From: Beroe forskalii
Lineage: Eukaryota > Ctenophora > Nuda > Beroida > Beroidae
Assembly: GCA_011033025.1 (NCBI GenBank)
Contig: WFMF01000055.1
Location: forward strand, 1 to 64,000
Reading direction: 5' to 3'
DNA length: 64,000 nt
A program made the position numbers and the translations under genes. The notes under the pieces are model-generated. The model was not told the DNA's origin. It saw only the letters and a list, made by a program, of their open reading frames with translations, and did not search any database. Positions 34,001 to 46,000 of the stretch are shown here, in pieces. Numbering within the stretch: the stretch's first letter is position 1; every line of letters begins with the position of its first letter.

Positions 34001-37000
34001 TTGTCAAAGGTGTTTTAGCTTACCCACCCCTTGCGATCGCTTCTCAGACATGGAGAACTAGCTGGAATTTAAAGTTTGTCCAATTAAAGATTGAGCTGAA
34101 ACTTTCCAGCCATTCCTTAAAGACCTAAGTGCTTGAGTGAGACATGAGTGACGTCAGAATTTTGAAATTGCCCCTATTTCTGCGTTTTGAGGGAGAAAAT
34201 TCACGGCTTTTGTGCTACAAACGGCATATTTGACTCTTAAATCATTTACCAGATTCCAGAATGATCACAGTTTTTTCTCCTTTTCAGGTTACTACTCTGT
34301 GATCTCGTGCAATTTCTCTAAAATTCTGAAGCTCACTCACTTGACCACATTCATCAACAAGGGTGAGCAGGAATCTATCATACTGCCTTCTTTTTTCTTT
34401 GTTTGCTGCAAACTGTAACTGATTTTTAACCATCATATGACAAGAATCTGTCCACAACCACATTTGTGATTCTGAATCGATGTTTGTCAACTTTTTGATA
34501 TTATGATACTTAAAGAGTGGATCTGTCTTCTCTATTTTACTGTATTCAGGTGTTCAGACGCTGTTGTCCTTGGTCCAGGTTGGGTCAGTGGACAGGGATA
34601 TTAATGAGAAGTTCACTCGACACTTCAACTCACTCTCTTATCTCGTCTTGTCTGACACTGGTAAATAATAGGAACATTCTACCTAGAAGAATCAAGAAAC
34701 TGATTGAAAGATTTTTGGCTCCAAATCGCAGTAAATTAAGAAACTCTTAACCGACATTTTCAATTACTTACTTTTGGAATAACTGAGTGTAGTCATTTGT
34801 GGTGTATTTTTAGTATAGCATGTACAAGTAGAGTAATATCAAGGTCTTTAGTATGTTTTTAGGTCTTAGATTGTACGGATCTTAATAAATTCTATAAATT
34901 CTACCTACCGCAATCTTTTTACAATCAATCAAGTCTGACTATGGCTGATATTTGATAACTGTACCACCAAAAACGGAAGATTATGCTACCAAATCTTTTA
35001 TTCAGCAGGGCAAAGCATTGAAGAGATTCAGCTCACTCTCAAATACGCTACACATCTCAATCAAGTTTTACAGCGTCTTTACGGTGGATACAGCAGGTAT
35101 GGATTCTGAATTCTGAATTTCTAAAATCATTCGATAAAATTCTATAATTGTGCTCCAAATAAATCCTCATTTTATTCATGATATTTCTACCTGATAACCT
35201 AACTTATTACTTATCAGAGTATTGACGAAGTTGGTATCAGTGAAGGACTACTCCGCCCTATTTCTACACATTACCCAACTCTATGAGTTATGGGTGTACC
35301 TGGAATCACTCTACAAACAACTTGTACTACAAGGTAAAGTTTAGTAAAGTTCAATAAAACTTAACGAATATAGTTTACATGGAGTGTTTTTAACTTCTTT
35401 AATATTTTTTCGCTTATAAACGATGTTGATTTTTTTTCAATCTTTAGTTAATGACAACGTAGATTTTTCTCCACTGAAGGTTTTTGTTAAAAATTGCTTC
35501 ATCAATTGTTACTCTCAAGAAAAAGGCGTGTCTATCTTGAAATCACTGTTACTTGAGTAGATCTTTTATAACTTTTTCATTTGAATTCCTTCCGTGACAT
35601 TTCATATGTTACAGGGGAGTTGGAAATTCCAGTATTCGTTTCCCAGTCCCTCGCTGATACACTAAATTCAACCAAATCTCTGACACAACTGCTAAAGGTA
35701 TGCACTATGCATTTGGATCCATTCCATGATTCCATATTATTTTGACATTCTCATACGATGTGGGTGAATGGTCTGTGCAAACAGCTGACCTGTGCAAGAA
35801 CCCGCAGCAGTTATGCGACAAAATCCACAGCAGTTCTGTGACAGGATCCACACGGTTCTGCGCAGAACTCACAGCAGTTCTGTGACAGAACCCACAGCAG
35901 TTCTGTGACAGAACCGCCGCAGTTCTTTGACAGAAACCGCCGCAGTTCTGTGACAGGATCCACACGGTTCTGTGACAGAACCCGCAGCAGTTCTGTGACA
36001 GAACCCGCAGCAGTTCTGTGCCAGAACCCGCAGCAGTTCTGTGCCAGAACCCGCAGCAGTTCTGTGACAGAACCCACAGCGGTTCTGTGCCGGACTACAC
36101 CGTACTTTTGTGACGGCTTTTTATTTATTTTTACTTTTCACTTTTGCTTTTTACTTTTTAACTTTACTTTTTACTTACCAGCTGTTCACTTCACTTGTAG
36201 AAGTGAGGAAATGGTAGTGAGTAGCTCCTTATAAAGGTGTTGACACCACTTTGACGTGTGCAATGTTACGAATGCTTGACACCACTTTACGCGATACTAT
36301 GTGTTTCTGGAATTCATTCGTCACAACATGTTCTCTTGACACCACTGCGGCAGTAAACCTGTGTGACATTATTGTTTTTAATTCTAATCTTTATCTTACT
36401 ACTTATAATTCTTCCTCATATATAAATTAATAAATATATATCTGTCTGTCCGGTCTTCCTTATATATAGCCACAGACCTCTCTGACACCACTCAGTACCC
36501 AATCAAGCATACCAATGATCGGAATGTTCATACGAAAGTACCATTTACGTTTGACACCACCAGGTATAAAACTTAGAAGAGTAGGCAAACCCGATTAAAA
36601 TATGACCTCATCACTAATAAGAACGACAGTACTACATTGTACTGTACTAATGAGGAACCCTACAAGTGGATCCTGCGTGGTAAATGTTGTGTGGTAAAAT
36701 ACTGTGTGGTTAAGGAAATTCGGCGTTCGCGCCCGCCGAAAAGTACAAAAATGTAAACAAACCCCATTTTCGCACGATCTGCAGGTTTTTGCACGTGTTC
36801 CATACCAACTTCATTCCAAACGTGTTCTATGCTCGACTCGGTATTATGATTGAATTCCTTACCACACGCTCAAATTCAGCCTCTGTTTGCTAATGTGCAA
36901 TGGGGGAAATGGGTGCAATTGGACATGTAAATCGAATCCCTTACCACACGCTCAATTGATTTTCACAATCGTGTAAATGTGCGTGTATAGTTGAGTGATT

Positions 37001-40000
37001 ATACACTCAACATCTTACACAATAGAATGCTAAATGCAATAAATGTTACTTTGTCTCAGAAATAAATTGAAAATATAAAAGCGTTATTGACCGTTAATAA
37101 AGTTGGGGAATTTTCACGAGAATCTTGAATAATTTGGAATTGTAATTTACACTCAAGCACCTTGTCCTCCTCATTGCCTTTTGATCGATATAATTTTCAT
37201 AGGGTGTTCTTACCGAAAAATCCTCGAAAATCAGCCTTTTAGGTGGGGCACCCCTTATAAATTTGAGATATTGTCTTGGCCAGGATGGGTCCGGGTGGAT
37301 AGCAACGACATGTTTTGTCCTGCTCCAAAGACTGTAACTGTATGAATGTCCCATTCATAAAAGCTGGTAATTAACGGGACAAAGGTGGAACAAAATTGGT
37401 TACTTGTCTCTTGGAGATTTTGAGACTTTTCTGCAACAATGCTTGCCATTTAATGAAATTTTAGTGATTTTTCGCAAAAAATCAGTTAGTTAGTTCCCTG
37501 ACCGATTCTATTTATAGACTGGACTATTTTCCAAATTGTCCCAATTATCCCTGTTACGATTCACTTTTTCTTGAGTTAGGGACATTCGGGACAGTGGTAC
37601 TGTTGTAAGACACCATAGCTGCCGAACTGCCCTCCTTCCGGGAGGGCGCCCTCCCATCGTCAATACTACAAGCTGGAACTCACAAACCGCACCCAAACTG
37701 TCCAAGTGGAAGGTGTCTTGTCATCATCCCAGCCTGTGTGAGTGTGATCAGCCAGATACACCTCCTGTTCCGGGGTACACTGCTGTGAACAACAACTCAT
37801 TGCTGAGCTGGAAGGAGACGCGCACGACGTTGATGTCCTGAGCACGCCCAGTCAAGCTCACCAAAACTTACGTAACTCGCCGAATCATGCCGAAATGAGC
37901 GGAAAACCCCAAAACCACCTCGAACCAACCCAAAATCATCTTCGAATCAACCCTAAACTCCTAAACAAGCAAAACAACCCGAAATCAGCCCGAATCAAAC
38001 CGGGTCAGTGTCACCCTAACTCTAGCCCTAAGGTGTGGGTTGATTCGGGTTTATGACTAAAATTTCATTTAATGGCAAGCATTGTTGCAGAAAAGTCTCA
38101 AAATCTTCAAGAGACAAGTAACCAATTTTGTTCCACTTTTGTCTCGTTAATTACCTGCTTTTACGAATGGGACATTCATACAGTTACAGTCTTTGGAGCA
38201 GGACAAAACATGTCGTTGCTATCCACCCGGACCCATCCTGGCCAAGACAATATCTCAAATTTATAAGGGGTGCCCCACCTAAAAGGCTGATTTTCGAGGA
38301 TTTTTCGGTAAGAACACCCTATGAAAATTATATCGATCAAAAGGCAATGAGGAGGACAAGGTGCTTGAGTGTAAATTACAATTCCAAATTATTCATCAAG
38401 ATTCTCGTGAAAATTCCCAAACTTTATTAACGGTCAATAACGCTTTTATATTTTCAATTTATTTCTGAGACAAAGTAACATTTATTGCATTTAGCATTCG
38501 TGTGTAAGATGTTGAGTGTATAATCACTCAACTATACACGCACATTTACACAATGATTGTGAAAATCAATTGAGCGTGTGGTAAGGATTCGATTTACATG
38601 TCCAATTGCACCATTTCCCCCATTGCACATTAGCAAACAGAGGCTGAATTTGAGCGTGTGGTAAGGAATTCAATCATAATACCGAGTTTGTTATACAGAA
38701 CACGTTTGGAATGTGAAGTTGGTATGGAACACGCAAAAACCTGCAGATCGTGCGAAAATGGGGTTTGTTTACATTTTGTACTTTTCGAGGCGCGAACGCC
38801 GAATTTCCTTAACCACACAGTATTTTACCACACAACATTTACCACGCAGGATCCACTTGTAGGGTTCCTCATTGCTGAAGCGAAAAAATAGTGAACGGTG
38901 GCCAGAGGCCACGGGCCCTGCTAGTTATCTTAATTTTTACAATCATAGTGTGTTACAGATGCTTGAACATCACACTATATGTCTTGCATACTTGAGATGA
39001 TATCCTCATACTGTTATATTATTCTATTGAGAATATCTGAAAAACAAAGAGGCTCATCTTGATGTTGACCTATCGGATTACTGGCTTGACGTTTCAGCGT
39101 TTTGAGACACGAACCAATACAAATTTGTTTTCATTGATAGTTATACAAATTCCTGTTAACTTTAGTAGCTCACACTCTCTATATTTTCAGAATGTTGTAT
39201 TGTTTTGTGGAACAAATGGAAGGCGTGATGATATTTTATGAAACTTGTGCGCACACGCTGTTTTAAAATTGCGCGCACGTTGCTTTATTGATGAATCGTG
39301 CAACTTCGCGATGTACTTTATTTAACTTCGTTTGATCCAGGAAATCAATCAAATTGATCAATGATATCAAAATAATACTTTTTGGGTTATATCCAACCCC
39401 AAAAACCCCCCTGGGTGATGTAACTCCTTTTGGTAAAAGTTTTTAATTGGAAGGGGAAAAAACATTCATAACAGAATTCCTCAAAAATTTTTTAATTTTG
39501 AAATGGGGTTGAAGACCCCCAAAAAAACCCCTATTTCGTGAATTCCCAACTCCCCCCAATTTCTCGGGAAACCGTTGGTTTTTTTTTTTTAAAAAATCCC
39601 CAAAAAAACAAACAAAGTTTTGGGGAACCCAAAACCTTTCGTTTAAAAAATATGATTTGAAATTGAAATACGCAACCATGGTTGAATTGTAAATATGTTT
39701 TAAAATTTAAAATGTTTTCAGGGGAAGAAAAAAAATCATTTTTTTTTAGAACCATGTTCGTTTCTCATATTATTAAATTAAATTTTTTGAAAGGGAACAT
39801 TTAGGGTTTTTTCCCCGACAAAACCCAAGTGGGGAAAACCCTCCATCTGAAACCCCCGAATTTCAAAAGGCCAATCGGGAAAAACAGGATTTTAAAAGAA
39901 AAGGGGTGCAAAAGGTCACCTTTCGGAAATTAAAATAGGTTTAAAAGTTTTGACCCCCTATTTAAGTCCGATTTTTGGAAAAACATTTTGGGCAAATTTT

Positions 40001-43000
40001 GGGGGGCTTGTGAAAAGTGTAAATAGGGGTAAAAAACCCCCATGGAGGGGGCGGGATTTGGGGTATGCCAAAAGATTATTATGAGGAAAAATTTTTGGTT
40101 CCGGGAAACCCCCCCCTTTTTGCCAGCCCCCCCCACGTCCCATAAATAGTGTGTAAAATGTGTCAAATATGGGGATGGCGATTTGAACCAGTATGCCCCA
40201 AACTTATTATATGGGAAAATTTTTTGATTTCCCTAGTCCCAAAACCCAAACCCATCCAATTTTAAAATTTACCCCCATAAATCGAAAAGTGTGTAAAATT
40301 TCAAAAGCCCCCATGGATGGCCCGGGGATTTAGCCAATTTTTAAAAAATTTTTATGACGGGAAACATATTTAGAGTTCCTGAGTGCCAAAACCAACTATC
40401 TCCAACTTTCGGCCACGCCCAAACTCACGTCCCATAAATGCGCGAAAAGTGTGTCAAATATGTGTCAAAAAAGTCCCATGGATGGGACGTATGATTTGAG
40501 AGACCAGTTATGGCCCCAAAACTTATTATTATGATGGGAAAACATATTTTAGAGTCTCTGAGTGCCAAACCAACTATCTCCAACTTTTGGCCGCCCAAAT
40601 CCCACGTCCCATTAAATGCGCGAAAAGTGTCAAATATGTGTCAAAAACCCATGGATGGGACGTGGCGATTTGAGGCGATATGGACCTGAAAATGTATTAT
40701 TATGATGAGATAACATATTTTAGAGTTCCTGAGTGCCAAACCAACCATCTCCAACTTTCGGCCACGCCTAAAACTCGCGTCCCATAAATGCGCGAAAAGT
40801 GTGTCAAATCTATGTCAAAGTCCCATGATGGGACGTATGATTTGAGACCAGATATGCATTCCCAAAACGTATTATTATGACGGAAAACATATTTTAGAGT
40901 TCCTGAGTGCCAAACCAACCATCTCCACTTCCCACGCCCAAATCCTAATGTCCATAAATGCGCGAAAAGTGTGTGTCAAATATGTGTCATGGATGGGATG
41001 TGATTTGAGAGATATTCCAAAACGTATTATTATGATGGAGAAAACATATTTAGAGTTCCCGAGTGCCAAACCAACTATCTCCAACTTTCGGCCGCCCAAA
41101 TCCCACGTCCCATAAATGCGCGCGAAAAGTGTGTCAAATATGTGTCAGTCCCATGGATGGGACGTGAGACCAGTATGACCCCAAAACTTATTATTATGAT
41201 GGGAAAACATTTTAGGAGTTCCGAGTGCCAAACCAACCATTCCAACTTCGGCTTTCCCAACCACGCCCATTAAAATGCCAATATGTGTCGTCCCATGGAT
41301 GCGCGATTTGAAAGTGTGTATAACATATTTTAGAGTTCCTGAGTGCTGAACCAACCATGGTCCCATGGAAAAGTGTGTTTGTGTCAAGCCAGATATTTGC
41401 CCTGTATGGCCCAAACCATTATGATGGGAAAACATATTTTAGAGTTCTGAGTGCCAAACCAACTATTCCAACTGGCCACGCCCAAATCATGTCCCATAAA
41501 TGTCAAATATAGTCAAAAGTCCCATGGAGCGATTTGAGACCAGATATGGCCCCAAAACGTAGCATGGAGAAACATATTTTAGGGACCTGAGTGGCCAACC
41601 ATCTTGAGACCAGATAAAAAGGTGGCTCAAAAGTCCCATGGATGGGATGTAAGGATTTGAGACCAGGTATGGCCCCAAAACGTATTACATATAAAGATGG
41701 AGAAATATGGCTTTAGAGTTCCTGAGTGCCAAACCAACCATCTCCAACTTTCGACCACGCCCAAACTCAGTCCCACGTCCCATCCATGATGGGGACTTTT
41801 GACACATAGGGATTTGACAACACTTTTCGCTGTTGTGCAAAAGTGTGTCATTTATGGGATGGACGTGGGAGATTTGGGACCCGAAATGTATTATGAAAAG
41901 TTGGAGATGGTTTCAACTTGGCACCATCAGAACTGGCCTAAAATATGTTTTCCGTCATAATGTCCCATGGAGGGACGTGGGATTTGGGATATCCAAAAGA
42001 ATAGGGGGAAAGTTTTTTGAAAAAACCCCCAACCCTCCCCGCCCAAATTTTGCCCCATCCAGGGAATTTAAACAGATTTAAATTTTTTTTATGGGCGCGG
42101 ATTTGGGCGGCCGAAAGTTTTGGGAGATGGTGGTTTGGGCACCGGTTTTAAAAATGTTTTCCGTATAAAATTTACGTTTTGGAGGTTTTTATCTTTAAAA
42201 ATTCCCGGGCTTTTTTTTACAATTTAAAGGGCATTTTGGGAGGGGATTTTGGGCGGGCCAAAGTTAAAAGGGTTTTTGGGGCACTAGAACTCAAATATGT
42301 TTTATCATAATAAAATTTTGTTGCTTCTGAATGCTATCAACGTTTTAACTTTGGCTTTAAGGGGGACACTTTTTTTTTAAATTTGAATTTAAAATGTTTC
42401 CATCATAATGAATTTTTCAGTCATATTCCCTTCAAACCCCCATCCTTTGGATTTTTGCTTTTGACACTTTTCGCACATTTAGGAACTCTGGAAATATGTT
42501 TTCACGTCATAATGATACGTTTTTTGGAGGCATATCTGGTCTCAAATCTCCACGTCCCATGGCCTGATAGTTGATGGCCATTTGACACATTTTCTCATCT
42601 ACGTGGGATTTTGGCGTGGCTAAGGGTTGAGTGTTGTTAGTTTGGAACTATTAAAGTTTTGGGTAATATATCGCCTCAAATTGCCACGTCCCATACCTAC
42701 ATGAGACTTTTTGATTCCCATTTCACACTGTTCACGCACATGCCACAAAACTTTCAGTGTTTGATTAACAATAGCAATGAACCTTACTTGAGCAATTAGC
42801 CACCACAAAAACATGTTTTGTATCAAGTTAAAACGTTCAACATCATCAGGCTGAAATTGTATGTCCATCTTTATTATTGCTTTCAAGCAGATTTATTTGA
42901 ATATTGATGGTTCTGAGGGACAATCAATATCAAAACAAAGCACTACCTTAGTGGTAGAAATTATGATGTGTACTTATTATGACGAATGAAATTATGATCG

Positions 43001-46000
43001 GTACTAATTATGATGGAAAAATTTTGGGATAAAAAACAAAACGATTTTGGCAAACAACCAGTGGAATGAAATTTCATTATTTTTGATCCATTTTACCCGC
43101 TACTTTGAATCAAAATTGTCCAGAATCCTCCCGAAATTTGGTCAAAATCATGAAATAAGCTTTGATGCTGGCTACTTTCTGACAAAATCATTTCTTTTTA
43201 GCATGATTTGCATCCATAATTGTGCTAACTTTCAACATCATGGTGGTTGGGAAGTGAATGTTATGTGAATAAATATGCCTGCACATTCACATACTGTTTT
43301 TCGACCGATTTTGTCTGTGTTTTAATTTTTGAATCAATGGACTGTAAATGTAAATTTGTTCTTTGATAAGGTCTGGCAGTAAGGTAGCTTATTTGGAGGT
43401 TAGGACCTTGATTATAGGTATCTGTTTAACAACTAAGTTGAGTGAAACCTGTAATTTATGGCAACTCCATGATATAATAGCACCGCAACCTTTGGTGTTG
43501 AAAATTTTGCTGATTGAAGTTGTATTACAAAGATGTGAAATGGCGTTAGAGCCAACCATAAATTTTGGGCAAAATGGTCATCTTGGTTGTTTCAACATGT
43601 TTTCTAAATAATGGTCGAATTTTGAGAAAGTACAAATTATGATCTGTAGAAATTATGATTTGTAGAATTTATGATGCGTACTAATTATGATCATTTTGCA
43701 AAAATAATCATAATTAGTACGCATCATAATTTCTACCACTAAAGCACTAAGGTATACATTTTGATACCCAAATTTTAAAACTGTGACAAAATCAATAGCT
43801 GAAATCCTACTTCGTAAACTTACAACTATAAAGGAGATAGACAACAAGTCGGAACTGCGACTGATAGTGTGTGAACGGGATTGTGCATTGCTGCATTGTT
43901 GATAAATTTTGCAGCGTGCTTGGGAGGAAATTGCAAATGCGCGCGCGAAGCGCGCGCATTTGGAGCGCTGAAATTCGCGGCGCGGCTTGACACAAGTCCC
44001 GTAAAACATGTCCTGATTTAATGGCGTAGTAGCTTCATGATATAGACTTTTGATTCATGCATGGCCCATCAATCATCATTCATGACCAATTTAAAAGATT
44101 TCACACCACCCTCTTTGATTTTCAGTTCAAAGGGTGTAGCTAAGTTGGAAAGTGACGTAGGCCACATGATAGAAGTTGTAAAGAAGTGTCCTGTATCATC
44201 AGATGTTATCCTCTCCACACCAGACGTTCTTGCCCTCCGGTAATTCATATTTGCTTGTGAATTGTGAGTTCTTATATTTAAGAATTTCATATTGCGATTT
44301 GATCCTAATAGAATCTATTTTCATGATTTGCTTTGAGCTTTTGGCATTTATGAACTGGCGGACTTCCTCTTTTTGTCGCACAACTTGTAAATTATACTTC
44401 CTCCTCAGGAATGATCTGAATTCTCTGATTCTGAAGAGACGGAAGTCGTTCAGCAAACCGACGTGTTCGTGTCACAAGGATACGCCCAAGGAAGGTTAGC
44501 TGATCATAATTCTACTAATCAAACCAGGATTGAGAATTTTACCTGACTTTGGCGATTACAACTCCGGCAGCCACTTTTTCAAAAGTTTAATGAAATATTT
44601 CTCGGTAACCATTTCATTTGAAACGTTTCAATGCTGGGAAAGTTTATTATTGTAAGCTCAGAAGCTCGGTAACAGTTCGGTAGCAGTTCCCCACAAATTC
44701 AAGGCGTAATGAGATAGGTAAACAGACTTCAAAGCGATAGAGATAGGTTGCTGATGAATGATTTAACCATGACATGGGAACTATAAATTGTATAATGACA
44801 AAATGTTGCTTGACGTATTGGAGCTGTCAGAACGACAGATCCAACTTCTTATTATCAGAGTGTATCAAATGTCTCTTGAAGTTTCACAAATCATAATCCT
44901 TGCCTCAACTATACCCGAACTCTTCCCCAACTATGCAACAACAGTCGACCGACTTCCCACCCTGCATAAACTGAACCGGACAGGAGAACGATTATACCGA
45001 TGATTATGTATCTAACTGAATGTCAGACACGACGGATGGGGGTCGGACGTCAGGGAGCAACCATCACTAATGATGGTCGGATAACCACCGTGTGATCTAG
45101 AGTTTTCCAATGCTCAAGCCAATTAGTTTCGTCATTTAAAACTTCATGGAAAGACCATTCTCAACCATTGTATGAGTCGTGATTCTGTATCGCTTATTTG
45201 TGTTTAAAATGACAGCAGCTCAGCGGTTATGGATGTATGTAGCTTATGAATTCATCCCATTTTCCTGTTCTCGGCATTTCGGTCAAGTCAGCTGACTCTT
45301 GGGATGCATATAGCCCAGATCCCAGGCTATCTTCTGCGACTATACTAGATTTTCGTTGCGAATTATACATACGCATTTAACCCCCTTCTGTTCTTTACTT
45401 CACCCCGTCTATTACAGGTAACTGGAAGAGACTGAGCGCCCCTCATTAACCCCTCCTCTCTCCCCAGGTAACTGGAAGAGGCTGAGCGCCCCTCAGCTGT
45501 GTACAACATGCGCCTCTTCCACCCTCAAACCTCCCCCGGTTAACACCCGCGAGATATTCTCTGATTCAGAGGTACGGAATTATCAGGGGGCTGGCAAGCC
45601 CCCCGCGGCGGTTTGCGAGCCCGAGGGCCCGAAGGGCCCGAGGGCGAGCATTGGACGGTCCCCTAACAGTGCGAGGGCCGAAGGCCCGAGCCAGAGCCTG
45701 AGGACCCGAAGGGTCCGAGGGCGAGCATTGGACGGCGGACCTAACAGTGCGAGGGCCGAAGGCCCGAGCGCGAGCCCGAGGACCCGAAGGGTCCGAGGGC
45801 GAGCATTGAACGGCGATCCTAACAGTAAATGAGCTTCCGGACATCGGAAGTGAGTTTTGTTAACTTTGCTTGCCAGCCCCAACTATATGTTTTCATGGAT
45901 TGGCCATATTTCACGTTAAAATTTGAGTAAGTTCCCGTTGCCGAAATTGCACCAAAATTTGAACATCGCATATTTAGAGGTCAAAGGTGCAACTGTCAAA

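Noticed and set aside
37255-38266. A conserved 64-residue gene in both fold-back arms
   Set aside because: Similarity is explained by the arms being inverse copies; no independent sign of coding.
45566-45882. Arg/Ala/Pro-rich frames of 92-99 codons on the - strand
   Set aside because: They lie in a GC-rich repeat element where stops are rare, with no splice or start context.
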